NCBI GenBank assembly: GCA_029261815.1
Contig: JAJDAQ010000046.1
Location: 1-38,226, forward strand
DNA from: Deltaproteobacteria bacterium
Lineage (GTDB): Bacteria; Myxococcota_A; UBA9160; UBA6930
Reading direction: 5' to 3'
DNA: 38,226 nt
The notes below the pieces were generated by a model. That model searched no databases. It was not told where the DNA came from and saw nothing but the letters and a program-made list of their open reading frames with translations. Both the position numbers and the translations under genes were made by a program. Positions 22,806 through 30,892 of this stretch are shown here, piece after piece. Every line of letters starts with the position of its first letter. Positions within the stretch are counted from its first letter, which is position 1.

Positions 22806-23585
22806 ATGGATCTTGGAATCGCCGGACGCCACGCCATCTTGTGTGCCTCCAGCCGTGGCCTCGGGCGCGCCTGCGCCACCTCGCTCGCGCGCGAAGGCGT
22901 GCATGTCACGCTGAATGGCCGCGATGAGTCTTCGCTGGCCGAGACGGTTGCCGCGCTCGATGCGGCTTTCGACGTACGCGTCGAAGGCGTCGCCGGTGAC
23001 ATTGCCGAGCCCTCGACGCGAGACGCCCTCGTGGCCGCGTGCCCCGAGCCGGACATCCTGGTCAACAACAACGGCGGCCCGCCGCCGGGCCAGTTCGAGA
23101 ACTGGGACCGCGAGCAGTGGATCGCAGCGCTCGACGCGAACATGTTGGCCCCTGTCCTGATGATCCGCGCCGTACTCGCCGGGATGAAGGAACGTCGCTT
23201 CGGTCGCATCGTGAACATCACATCGGCCATGGTGAAGTCTCCCCATGTGATGATGGGCCTCTCGACCGGTGCCCGTGCAGGCCTCACTTCAGTAAGCAAG
23301 GCCCTCTCGCGCGACGTCGCCCACGCCAACGTCACGCTGAACAACCTGCTTCCCGAGCGGATCGATACCGACCGACAGAAGGGGATGGCGGCGCTGCGCG
23401 CCAAGGCCGGCGGGGTCAGCATCGAGCAGGCCTATGACGAGATGAAGCAATCCATCGCGGCCGGTCGGCTCGGCACCCCGGAGGAGTTCGGCGATGCCTG
23501 CGCCTTCCTTTGCAGCGCGCAGGCGGGCTTCATCTCCGGACAGAACCTGCAACTCGATGGCGGAAGCTATTCGGGCCTCATCTGA
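22806..23585 (+). CDS. SDR-fold oxidoreductase lacking the usual YxxxK pair
   Basis: A 259-residue Rossmann-fold protein of the SDR superfamily. The cofactor loop is CASSRGLG (13-20) instead of TGxxxGxG; the NNAG region is NNNGGPPPG (87-95); and Ser140 is at the catalytic Ser position. At +13, where Tyr is expected, it has Ser153, and Lys is Arg157 (STGAR). Members of the GGPPPG subgroup of FabG-like SDRs commonly have such substitutions, so it may use different chemistry or bind ligand only. The C-terminus has the usual SGQNLQLDGG. AGGAG precedes ATG 22806. Divergent from a TetR gene and probably controlled by it. Confidence 0.9.
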   Translation: MDLGIAGRHAILCASSRGLGRACATSLAREGVHVTLNGRDESSLAETVAALDAAFDVRVEGVAGDIAEPSTRDALVAACPEPDILVNNNGGPPPGQFENWDREQWIAALDANMLAPVLMIRAVLAGMKERRFGRIVNITSAMVKSPHVMMGLSTGARAGLTSVSKALSRDVAHANVTLNNLLPERIDTDRQKGMAALRAKAGGVSIEQAYDEMKQSIAAGRLGTPEEFGDACAFLCSAQAGFISGQNLQLDGGSYSGLI

Positions 23586-23676
23586 CCGGCCGGACCTGCC
23601 TGGAAACTGCCTTCGGCGCGCCGCCGTTGTCCTGTAGACTTGAAATGCGGCGCGAGCCAGCGCCCGGGAGATCGAT

Positions 23677-24090
23677 ATGAAAGCCGTCAAGTGGATCGTG
23701 ATCGCTCTGGGGCTCTACATCGGCCTCGTGGTCGTGTTCGAGTCGCTGATCGGATTCATCCAGCCAGCGGGCGATGGCACCCTCGTCATCACGACCATCG
23801 ACGGAGACGGGAACGCCCATGACCGTGTCGTCTCGCGGCTCGAGAGTGACGGCCGCCTGTACGTGGCCGCCAACCACTGGCCCCGCGCCTGGTTCGAGCG
23901 GGCCCAGGAGAACCCGGACGTACGGGTCACGCTCGACGGCGCCACAGGCGACTACCGCGCGACGCTCGTGAGTGGAGCCGAACACGAACAGGTCAATTCC
24001 GACCGCCCGCTCGGACCCGCTTTCCGGTTCCTGACCGGTTTCCCGCCGCGCTATTTCCTGCGGCTGGACGCACCGGCTGGCCAAGGCTGA
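23677..24090 (+). CDS. Small membrane-anchored protein resembling deazaflavin/nitroreductase-type beta-barrel
   Basis: A 137-residue protein with one N-terminal membrane helix (KWIVIALGLYIGLVVVFESLIG) and a soluble domain. The segment RLYVAANHWPRAWFERAQENPDVRVTLDG, followed by GDYRATLVSG, resembles the split beta-barrel of F420/FMN-dependent nitroreductase-like proteins (DUF385 group), where such small domains bind a flavin-type cofactor. The resemblance is partial. GGGAG lies upstream of ATG 23677, and TAGACT (23635-23640) could be its -10. It follows the SDR by 91 bases and may be separately expressed. Confidence 0.75.
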   Translation: MKAVKWIVIALGLYIGLVVVFESLIGFIQPAGDGTLVITTIDGDGNAHDRVVSRLESDGRLYVAANHWPRAWFERAQENPDVRVTLDGATGDYRATLVSGAEHEQVNSDRPLGPAFRFLTGFPPRYFLRLDAPAGQG

Positions 24091-24281
24091 CCCGGAGTCA
24101 TCGGCCTTCTACCCCGCTGACGCGCAGCTCGTGCGCAACTGTCTCGCGTGTACCGACCTCGTTGCACTGTTGGGCTTGCCACCCGTTCAGTAAATGTGAG
24201 AGGATCGAGCGTTCGACGCAGCCGCCGCTCTCCGGACGGGAGGGGCCGCCGTCGCGCTCCCACAAGCTGGAAGGTGCCCTC

Positions 24282-27200
24282 TTGCTTACCCTGATCCGCT
24301 CCCTCTTCGTGGCGGCATTGTTCGCCATCACTCTGCCGCTGACCGCGGGCGCGCAGACGTCCTTCGTCGCGTTCGAATCCGGTCCGGTTCGCCCGGTCGC
24401 GATGTCGCCGAACGGCAACCGACTCTTCGTCGCCAATACGCCCGCAAACCGGCTCGACGTCTTCTCGGTCTCGGCCAACGGGATCGCGCCGCTCAAGTCC
24501 ATTCCGGTTGGATTGGAGCCGGTCGCCGTTGCCGTGCGGTCCAACAACGAAGTCTGGGTGGTGAACCACCTCTCGGACAGCGTGAGCATCGTCAACATCG
24601 GAACGGGCCGGGTCACACAGACGCTGCTCGTCGGCGATGAACCGCGCGACATCGTCTTCGCCGGTACGGGCGGAAACCGCGCGTTCATCACCACGGCACA
24701 CCGTGGCCAGCACCGAACGCACTCGTCGATCAACGCGGTAGCCGGCGCCGGCGATCCGCAGTTGACCACCGAGGGCATCGGGCGCGCGGACGTCTGGGTC
24801 TTTGATGCAAACGCGCTCGGGAACACCATTGGGGGCACCCCGATCGAGATCGTGAGCTTCTTCGCCGACACGCCGCGTGCGCTCGCGGTGAGTGCCGACG
24901 GCAACACCGTCTACGCGGCCGCATTCCACTCGGGCAACCAGACGACCACGATCCTCGAGACGGTCGTGCCCAACGGGTTCGACTCGGCCGGTACGGCTTC
25001 GTGCCCTGCGGGCGGAACGGCTCCGGGCGGCGTTCCCGGCCCGAACGACAACGGTGCTGGCGCCAACGCGCCCGAGACCGGCCTGATCGTGAAGTTCGAC
25101 GGGGCCGCCTGGCGCGACGCCATCGGCCGCGACTGGACGGGCTGCGTCAACCTCGCTCTTCCCGACCACGACGTCTTCTCGATCAACGCGAATACATTGG
25201 GCTCGCTGGTCGAGTACGACCATGTCGGAACAATCCTGTTCAACATGGTCGTAAACCCGGTCAGCGGAAGGGTCTACGTCACCAACCTGGAAATGCCGAA
25301 CCACATCCGCTTCGAAGGTGCTGGCACGCACGGCGGCGGAACGGTCCAGGGGCACTTGTCCGAGTCGCGCATCACGGTGATCGACCCCGCCGGCCCTTCC
25401 GTCGACCCGCAACACCTCAACCAGCACATCGACTATTCGAAGTTGCACACGGACACGCCGGACCTCGTCGACCCGAGCCAGAAGCTCCATAGCCTCGCAA
25501 CGCCGCTCCAGCCGGTGATCTCTTCGGACGGCAGCACGCTCTACGTCGCGGCGTTCGGCTCCGGCAAGGTCGGCGTTTTCCAGACGTCGGACATCGAAGA
25601 CGCCGCGTTCGAAACGAACTTCGACCCGACGGCCGAGAGTGCCAACTACATCGACGTCGCCAACGGCCCGAGTGGCATCGCCCTCGACGAGGCGCGCAAC
25701 CGGCTCTACGTGACGACCCGCTTCGACAATTCCGTCGCCGTGGTCGACCTCGGAACCGGTGCCGAGCTGTACCGACTCCCGATGCACAATCCGGAACCCG
25801 CGAGCCTCGTCGCCGGCCGAGACGTGTTGTACGACGCCGTCCTGACATCGGGGAACGGCGAAGCGTCCTGCTCGAGCTGTCACATCTTCGGCGACTTCGA
25901 CAGCCTCGCCTGGAACCTGGGCGACCCCGATGGCGGTGTCTCGACCAACGTGCAGCCGTTCGCGAGCCCCGTCGGCGCACTCGTTTCTCCGGGCCAGCCA
26001 AACACGTTCCACCCGATGAAGGGTCCGATGACGACCCAGACCCTGCGCGGGATGTCGACCCATGGTGGCCTGCACTGGCGCGGCGACCGGGTCGACGGCT
26101 TTTTCGGGCTCGATTCGTGTAACTCGAGCGGCTATGCGAACACGCCGATCGGGGGAACGAACACCTCCACGAACGCGCCGTGTGATGAATCTCTTTCGTT
26201 CCGCAACTTCATTGTCGCCTTCGAGGGACTGGTCGGACATGAGGGACTGATCTCAACGGCCGACATGCAGCGCTTCACCGACTTCATCCTGCAGGTGCAG
26301 TTGCCGCCGAACCCGGTCACCCCGCTCGACAACCAGCTCACCGGAGATGCGGCCGCCGGGGCCGCCAAGTTCTTCAGTTGCGGCAACGGCAACGCGGAAT
26401 GCGGATTCCTCGATGCCGACGCGACGGACACCATCGATGACTGCGATGGCTGCCACAACCTCGACCCAGCCGACGGCTTCTTCGGTACTGGCGGCGAGCA
26501 GACCTTCGAAGGCCTGACGCAGAACTTCAAGGTCCCCCACATGCGCAACATGTACGCCAAGATCGGCATGTTCGGGACGACCGGCGCAGGAGTATTCACG
26601 GGCGACCAGGTCCGCGGCTACGGCTTCCTGCACGACGGCAGCGTCGACACGATCCGAAACTTCCTCGGTGCTGGAAACCCTGGCAGCGTGTTCGACCTGT
26701 CACCGGCCGAAGAGATCGACATGGAAGCGTTCTCGCTCCAGTTCCCGACCGACATCGCACCCATCGTGGGCCAGCAGGTCACGTTGACGGGCGCGGGCAA
26801 CGCCGACACGAACGGCCGGATCACGCTCCTGATCCAACGCGCCGGCACCAGCTTCGACTCGCAGGTGCTGGGCGGTAGCGTGACCGAGTGCGACCTGGTC
26901 GCGAAGGGCATCGTCTCCGGCGAAGCGCGGGGTTGGGTCTACCGACCGGGTGCCAACAACTTCCAGAGCGACCGCGCTGGCGAAACGCACACGGACGCAC
27001 AGTTGCGCGCCTTCGCGGTGACCGCGGGACAGGACATCACCTACACCTGCGTACCGCCGGGCTCCGGCGACCGCGTCGGCATCGATGCGGACGAGGACGG
27101 GGTCCTCGACCGCGACGAGCGCGATGTCGCGACCGACCCCGACAACGCCGGCAGCATCGCGGGCGCTTGCAGCGACGGCATCGACAACGATGGCGACGGC

Positions 27201-27503
27201 CTTGCCGACGCGGCGGACCCGGGCTGCGGCATGGGGTCCACGCCCAACATCGAGAACCCGGCCTGTAACGACGGCATCAACAACGACGGCGCCATCGGCA
27301 CGGACTTCGATGGCGGCATTGGCGTGCTCGGGGTTGGTAATGGGGACCCGAACGGCGCGGACCCGAACTGCACCCAGGCCTGGAAGGCATCGGAAGTTGC
27401 ATCCGGCGGTGGCATCAGCTGCGGCGTCGGGCCGGAGCTGGCCTTGATCCTGCCCATCCTCGGGTTCATGCACCGACGACGCCGGAACGCGGCGAACGTC
27501 TAG
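24282..27503 (+). CDS. Large secreted YVTN beta-propeller/di-haem c-type cytochrome with C-terminal sorting tail
   Basis: A 1073-residue exported protein. The signal peptide is at about 1-25 (LTLIRSLFVAALFAITLPLTAGAQ). Residues 25-500 contain repeated YVTN-type blades (RLFVANTPANRLDVFSV; EVWVVNHLSDSVSIVNI; NRLYVTTRFDNSVAVVDL). Two haem c sites are C530-S-S-C-H534 and C721-D-G-C-H725, flanked by sequences typical of MauG/di-haem-peroxidase-like modules (TQTLRGMSTHGGLHWRGDR). The C-terminal part has calcium-loop repeats (DADEDGVLDRDE; CSDGIDNDGDGL at 963-974) and ends CGVGPEL, a hydrophobic stretch and RRRR. The start is TTG 24282, with GAAGG 7 bases upstream. An extracellular electron-transfer or oxidative enzyme is likely; the substrate is unknown. 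Confidence 0.88.
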   Translation: MLTLIRSLFVAALFAITLPLTAGAQTSFVAFESGPVRPVAMSPNGNRLFVANTPANRLDVFSVSANGIAPLKSIPVGLEPVAVAVRSNNEVWVVNHLSDSVSIVNIGTGRVTQTLLVGDEPRDIVFAGTGGNRAFITTAHRGQHRTHSSINAVAGAGDPQLTTEGIGRADVWVFDANALGNTIGGTPIEIVSFFADTPRALAVSADGNTVYAAAFHSGNQTTTILETVVPNGFDSAGTASCPAGGTAPGGVPGPNDNGAGANAPETGLIVKFDGAAWRDAIGRDWTGCVNLALPDHDVFSINANTLGSLVEYDHVGTILFNMVVNPVSGRVYVTNLEMPNHIRFEGAGTHGGGTVQGHLSESRITVIDPAGPSVDPQHLNQHIDYSKLHTDTPDLVDPSQKLHSLATPLQPVISSDGSTLYVAAFGSGKVGVFQTSDIEDAAFETNFDPTAESANYIDVANGPSGIALDEARNRLYVTTRFDNSVAVVDLGTGAELYRLPMHNPEPASLVAGRDVLYDAVLTSGNGEASCSSCHIFGDFDSLAWNLGDPDGGVSTNVQPFASPVGALVSPGQPNTFHPMKGPMTTQTLRGMSTHGGLHWRGDRVDGFFGLDSCNSSGYANTPIGGTNTSTNAPCDESLSFRNFIVAFEGLVGHEGLISTADMQRFTDFILQVQLPPNPVTPLDNQLTGDAAAGAAKFFSCGNGNAECGFLDADATDTIDDCDGCHNLDPADGFFGTGGEQTFEGLTQNFKVPHMRNMYAKIGMFGTTGAGVFTGDQVRGYGFLHDGSVDTIRNFLGAGNPGSVFDLSPAEEIDMEAFSLQFPTDIAPIVGQQVTLTGAGNADTNGRITLLIQRAGTSFDSQVLGGSVTECDLVAKGIVSGEARGWVYRPGANNFQSDRAGETHTDAQLRAFAVTAGQDITYTCVPPGSGDRVGIDADEDGVLDRDERDVATDPDNAGSIAGACSDGIDNDGDGLADAADPGCGMGSTPNIENPACNDGINNDGAIGTDFDGGIGVLGVGNGDPNGADPNCTQAWKASEVASGGGISCGVGPELALILPILGFMHRRRRNAANV

Positions 27504-27522
27504 GCTCTTTGGATTGGAGTTG

Positions 27523-27560
27523 CCGGTCGCCTTCCGCCCCCTCGGGCGGAGGGCGACCGG
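27523..27560 (+). terminator. Terminator-like hairpin after the di-haem gene
   Basis: CCGGTCGCCTTCCGCCC (27523-27539) pairs with GGGCGGAGGGCGACCGG (27544-27560): a 17-bp stem with one G-T wobble and a CCTC loop. It starts 20 bases after the stop at 27503. No T-tract follows, so it is either a U-less terminator or an mRNA-stabilising hairpin. It is the strongest hairpin in the window. Confidence 0.7.
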
Positions 27561-27600
27561 AACCTGCCCCAGTCCCGGATGCGTCCAGCACCGAGCGGGC

Positions 27601-27606
27601 TAGGCT
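27601..27606 (+). promoter_or_regulatory. Candidate -10 of a leaderless transcript
   Basis: TAGGCT is exactly six bases before ATG 27613 and about 40 bases after the terminator-like hairpin. There is no clear Shine-Dalgarno. The same element and spacing occur before 37957, and TACCCT does the same before 14981. Confidence 0.45.
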
Positions 27607-27612
27607 CGCCCC

Positions 27613-27861
27613 ATGACGCTTTCCAGACAACGCTCCTTCCTGGCTCCCGAGCCCGGCGACGATTGGGACACCATCGCCCAGCGGTGCCTGCCCGAAGACG
27701 AATCCGGTAGCGCAGTCGCGAAGCTCAAGAGCTGGAACCTGCACCTGTTCGCGCGCAATCCTCCCGGGAGCTTCACCGGCAGCGACGTGATCTTCACGGA
27801 AGGTCCCCTCGAAGCCGAGCAGAGCCTGCTCCCTCTACCGGCCGACCCGCAGGGTGGCTGA
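27613..27861 (+). CDS. Small LysM-like protein
   Basis: An 82-residue protein without a signal peptide. Residues 14-62 resemble a LysM-type beta-alpha-alpha-beta unit: PGDDWDTIAQRCLP, then a helix-rich KLKSWNLHLFAR, and SDVIFTEGP at the end. LysM modules bind glycan, but this one is intracellular by sequence, so its role is unclear. It begins a likely three-gene transcript (27613, 27854, 28098) after a terminator-like hairpin, and the next gene overlaps it by 8 bases. Confidence 0.7.
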   Translation: MTLSRQRSFLAPEPGDDWDTIAQRCLPEDESGSAVAKLKSWNLHLFARNPPGSFTGSDVIFTEGPLEAEQSLLPLPADPQGG

Positions 27862-28069
27862 ACCCGTGATCGCGGACGCCACGGTGGGCCCGGGCCATGA
27901 CGGCGAGGCCGTCCTCGTGGTTCGTGTTCGTCACGAGAACGGCGCCCATGACTCGGTGACCCTGAGCGCGCCCGCCGCTCGAAAACTGATGGACGACTGC
28001 GACGCCAAGGATCTCGAAGATCTCGCAGGGCAGCCGTGGCAACGATTGCTCTCCGTCCTCGAAACCTGA
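27854..28069 (+). CDS. Short protein of unknown function
   Basis: A 71-residue soluble, acidic protein that I do not recognise. It reads as a beta strand pair (EAVLVVRVRHENGAHDSVTL) followed by a helix (PAARKLMDDCDAKDLEDLAG). The start is GTG 27854, inside the end of the LysM-like gene (8-base overlap), implying translational coupling; GTG 27866 is an alternative. The amidohydrolase ATG follows 28 bases after its stop. Confidence 0.65.
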   Translation: MAEPVIADATVGPGHDGEAVLVVRVRHENGAHDSVTLSAPAARKLMDDCDAKDLEDLAGQPWQRLLSVLET

Positions 28070-28097
28070 TCCGCGAATCCCAACCCAAGGAGCTCCC

Positions 28098-29759
28098 ATG
28101 CTCGACATCCTCATCCGCAACGGTCGCATCATCGACGGCTCCGGCACGCCCGCCTTCATGGGCGACATCGGCATCCAAGACGGTCGCCTCCAGCAGGTCG
28201 GCGGACATATCACTGCCGAAGCCCGTCGCGAGATCGACGCTCGGGGGCAGGTCGTCGCCCCCGGCTTCATCGACCCGCACACGCATTTCGATGCGCAGCT
28301 GATGTGGGATGCGGAAGCGCGACCGGCGCTCGAGCACGGTGTCACGACCGTGGTCCACGGCAACTGCTCTCTTTCACTGGCCCCGCTGAAGAGCGAACAC
28401 CGGCCGCGCCTGGTCGGCATGTTCCAGCAGATCGAAGAAATGCCTGACGCCGCATTCAACGGTGCATTCGAGTGGCAGTGGGAGAGTTTCGGCGACTTCG
28501 TCAAGGCGCTCCGCGGCCAGATCGCGCTCAACGTGGCGCCGCTCGCGGGCCACAGCCCGCTGCGCCTATGGGTGATGGGCGAGGATGCGGCCCAGCGCGC
28601 GGCGACCGCCGACGAGATCGCGCAGATGCAGGACCTCCTCCGCGAGTGCCTCGAAGCTGGCGCCGTAGGACTCTCCACGAGTTACGTCGATGTCGATGAG
28701 AACCTCGCGCCCGTCCCGAGCCGGTTCGCTCACTTCGACGAACTCGACGCCCTCTCCGCCGTCCTCGGCGAATACGGCCGCATGCTCCAGGTCGTTCCGG
28801 AGTTCTTCAGCACGGACATCACCTTGGCGCGTGTCGACCAACTCGCGGAGTTGTCGCTCCGCCACGGGATTCCGACCACGTTCTCGCCGCTCTTTGACTC
28901 GGCGCTGAGCCCGGGCAACGTCACGCGCATCATGGATCGCGTGGCCGAACAGTTCGCGCGCGGCGCACGCGTCTGGCCGCAGGTCCAGACGCGACCTATC
29001 GACATCAGCTTCAGCCTCGAACAGGCCAGCCTGTTCTTCATGGCACAGCCCATGTGGTACATGATCCAGCGCCTCCCCCGAGCCGAGCTGCTTGAGAAGC
29101 TGCAGGACCCCGCAACGCGCAAGGCCCTCATCGACGCTGCGGAGCCGGGCGGAATGACGCTGGCCTTCGCCCATCTTCTCATTCGGGACAGCCGCGACGC
29201 ATCGCTGATCGGACGGACGCTAGGCGACCTCGCGAAAGAACGCGGCACCACGCCTGCAACATTGCTGATCGACCTCTCGGTCGAAGAGGACCTGAACATC
29301 CACTTCCTGTCGGCCAGCATGGGCCACGAGGACCCGGCCCGGGTCGGCCCGTTGCTCGCGAACGACCTCGTCCATGTCGGTGCCAGCGATGCCGGAGCGC
29401 ATATCCAGTCCTTCGCGACCTACGGCGACACCGGGTACCTGTTCAGCACCTTCGTTCGCGACGGCGGGCACCTGAGCCTCGAACAAGCGGTTCGAAAGAT
29501 CACGGGCGATACGGCCCAGATCTGGGGCTTGCGCGACCGAGGCTTGCTCCGAACGGGCATGGCGGCCGACGTGACGATCTTCGATCCCGAAAACATCGCT
29601 CGCGGTGAAGAACTGCCGGTCAACGACATGCCCGAGAATGGGATGCGCTATGTGCGCTCCGCCAGCGGTGTCGACACCGTCATCGTCAACGGCGAACTCG
29701 CCTGGTCTGCAGAGGGCGGCTACACAGCGTCGCGCGCTGGCGTCATCGCCAGCGCCTAG
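28098..29759 (+). CDS. N-acyl-D-amino-acid deacylase-type amidohydrolase
   Basis: A 553-residue metal-dependent amidohydrolase of the D-aminoacylase/dihydroorotase-like branch. It starts [25 protein letters not shown], the typical N-terminal beta sandwich, with the metal site GFIDPH61-T-H63-F-D65. Later features are the [10 protein letters not shown] metal/catalytic region and a C-terminal sandwich ([23 protein letters not shown]). Length suits the family, which hydrolyses N-acyl-D-amino acids or related amides. AAGGAGCTCCC precedes the ATG. Its TAG overlaps the oadB stop on the other strand (CTAG, four bases). The exact substrate is not certain. Confidence 0.92.
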   Translation: MLDILIRNGRIIDGSGTPAFMGDIGIQDGRLQQVGGHITAEARREIDARGQVVAPGFIDPHTHFDAQLMWDAEARPALEHGVTTVVHGNCSLSLAPLKSEHRPRLVGMFQQIEEMPDAAFNGAFEWQWESFGDFVKALRGQIALNVAPLAGHSPLRLWVMGEDAAQRAATADEIAQMQDLLRECLEAGAVGLSTSYVDVDENLAPVPSRFAHFDELDALSAVLGEYGRMLQVVPEFFSTDITLARVDQLAELSLRHGIPTTFSPLFDSALSPGNVTRIMDRVAEQFARGARVWPQVQTRPIDISFSLEQASLFFMAQPMWYMIQRLPRAELLEKLQDPATRKALIDAAEPGGMTLAFAHLLIRDSRDASLIGRTLGDLAKERGTTPATLLIDLSVEEDLNIHFLSASMGHEDPARVGPLLANDLVHVGASDAGAHIQSFATYGDTGYLFSTFVRDGGHLSLEQAVRKITGDTAQIWGLRDRGLLRTGMAADVTIFDPENIARGEELPVNDMPENGMRYVRSASGVDTVIVNGELAWSAEGGYTASRAGVIASA

Positions 29760-30892
29760 GCCTTGGCGAGCGCCAGTAGAACGCCCGCAGCCACGGCCGA
29801 CCCGAGGACGCCGGCCACGTTCGGGCCCATGGCGTGCATCAGCAGGAAGTTCTGCGGGTTGCTCTCGAGGCCGACCTTGTTGACCACGCGAGCTGCCATC
29901 GGCACGGCCGAGACCCCGGCAGCCCCGATCAGCGGATTGATCGGATCCTTGCTGAGCTTGTTCATCAGCTTCGCCAGGAGGACGCCCGCAGCGGTACCGA
30001 CGGCGAATGCCAACAGGCCCAGCAACAGGATGCCAATGGTCTCGGGGCTCAAGAACTTGTCGGCCGCGAGCTTCCCACCAACGGCGAGACCGAGCAGGAT
30101 CGTGACGATGTTGATCATCTCGTTCTTTGCGGCGCCGGCCAGGCGGTCGACGACACCGCTCTCGTTCAGCAGGTTGCCGAACATCAGCGCGCCGACGAGC
30201 GGCGTTGCGTCGGGTACCAGGAGGATGCACGCGAACAGAACGAGGATCGGGAAGACGATGCGCTCGACCGGACGAACCGGACGCAGCTGCTCCATCTTGA
30301 TCGCGCGTTCTTCCTCGGTGGTCAGCAGCCGCATGATGGGCGGCTGGATGATCGGCACCAATGCCATGTACGAGTACGCGGCGATCGCGATGGCGCCGAG
30401 CAACTCGGGGGCAAGCTGGCTCGCGAGAAAGATCGCCGTCGGTCCGTCGGCCCCGCCGATGATCCCGATGGCCGCCGCATCGCTCACGCTGAAGTCGATG
30501 AAGTCGACGGCATTGCTGAGGGCCAGCGCACCGATCAAGGTCGTGAAGATGCCGAACTGCGCGGCGGCTCCGAGAAGCGCCGTCTTCGGATGAGCCAGCA
30601 AGGGCCCGAAGTCGGTCATGGCACCGACCCCGACAAAGATCAGCAGCGGAAAGAGCCCATTGCTGATGCCCGCGTCGTAGATGATCCCGAGGAAGCCGGT
30701 CGGCTCGGCGATGCCGGCGACCGGAATGTTGGCAAGCAATCCGCCGAAGCCGATCGGAACGAGCAGCAAGGGCTCGAACCCGCGCTTGATGCCGAGGTAC
30801 AACAAGACCAGACAGACCAGCATCATTGCTGCCTGTCCGATGCTCATGTTGTAGAGCCCGGTGGAGTGCCAGAGTTCGAGAAGCGGTTCCAC
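29756..30892 (-). CDS. oadB: Na+-pumping decarboxylase beta subunit (OadB/GcdB)
   Basis: A 378-residue integral membrane subunit that couples decarboxylation of carboxybiotin to Na+ export. It has many hydrophobic helices and the family's conserved [13 protein letters not shown] segment, whose Asp is needed for Na+ transport, plus the C-terminal block [18 protein letters not shown]...[19 protein letters not shown]. The GTG start at 30892 shares its G with the oadA stop (TAGTG), so translation is coupled. Together with oadA and oadG it forms a complete three-subunit primary sodium pump. The length is on the short side but within the family's range. Confidence 0.96.
   Translation of the reverse strand: MEPLLELWHSTGLYNMSIGQAAMMLVCLVLLYLGIKRGFEPLLLVPIGFGGLLANIPVAGIAEPTGFLGIIYDAGISNGLFPLLIFVGVGAMTDFGPLLAHPKTALLGAAAQFGIFTTLIGALALSNAVDFIDFSVSDAAAIGIIGGADGPTAIFLASQLAPELLGAIAIAAYSYMALVPIIQPPIMRLLTTEEERAIKMEQLRPVRPVERIVFPILVLFACILLVPDATPLVGALMFGNLLNESGVVDRLAGAAKNEMINIVTILLGLAVGGKLAADKFLSPETIGILLLGLLAFAVGTAAGVLLAKLMNKLSKDPINPLIGAAGVSAVPMAARVVNKVGLESNPQNFLLMHAMGPNVAGVLGSAVAAGVLLALAKA

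Noticed and set aside
24162..24281. 40-codon N-terminal extension of the di-haem gene containing a C-W-A-C-H pattern like a third haem site
   Set aside because: It precedes a normal signal peptide, and the TTG at 24282 has a good ribosome site. The pattern would be upstream of the export signal and is probably accidental.
24051..26240. 729-codon open frame on the minus strand
   Set aside because: Antisense to the well-supported di-haem protein with CxxCH motifs; composition is that of a GC-rich shadow.
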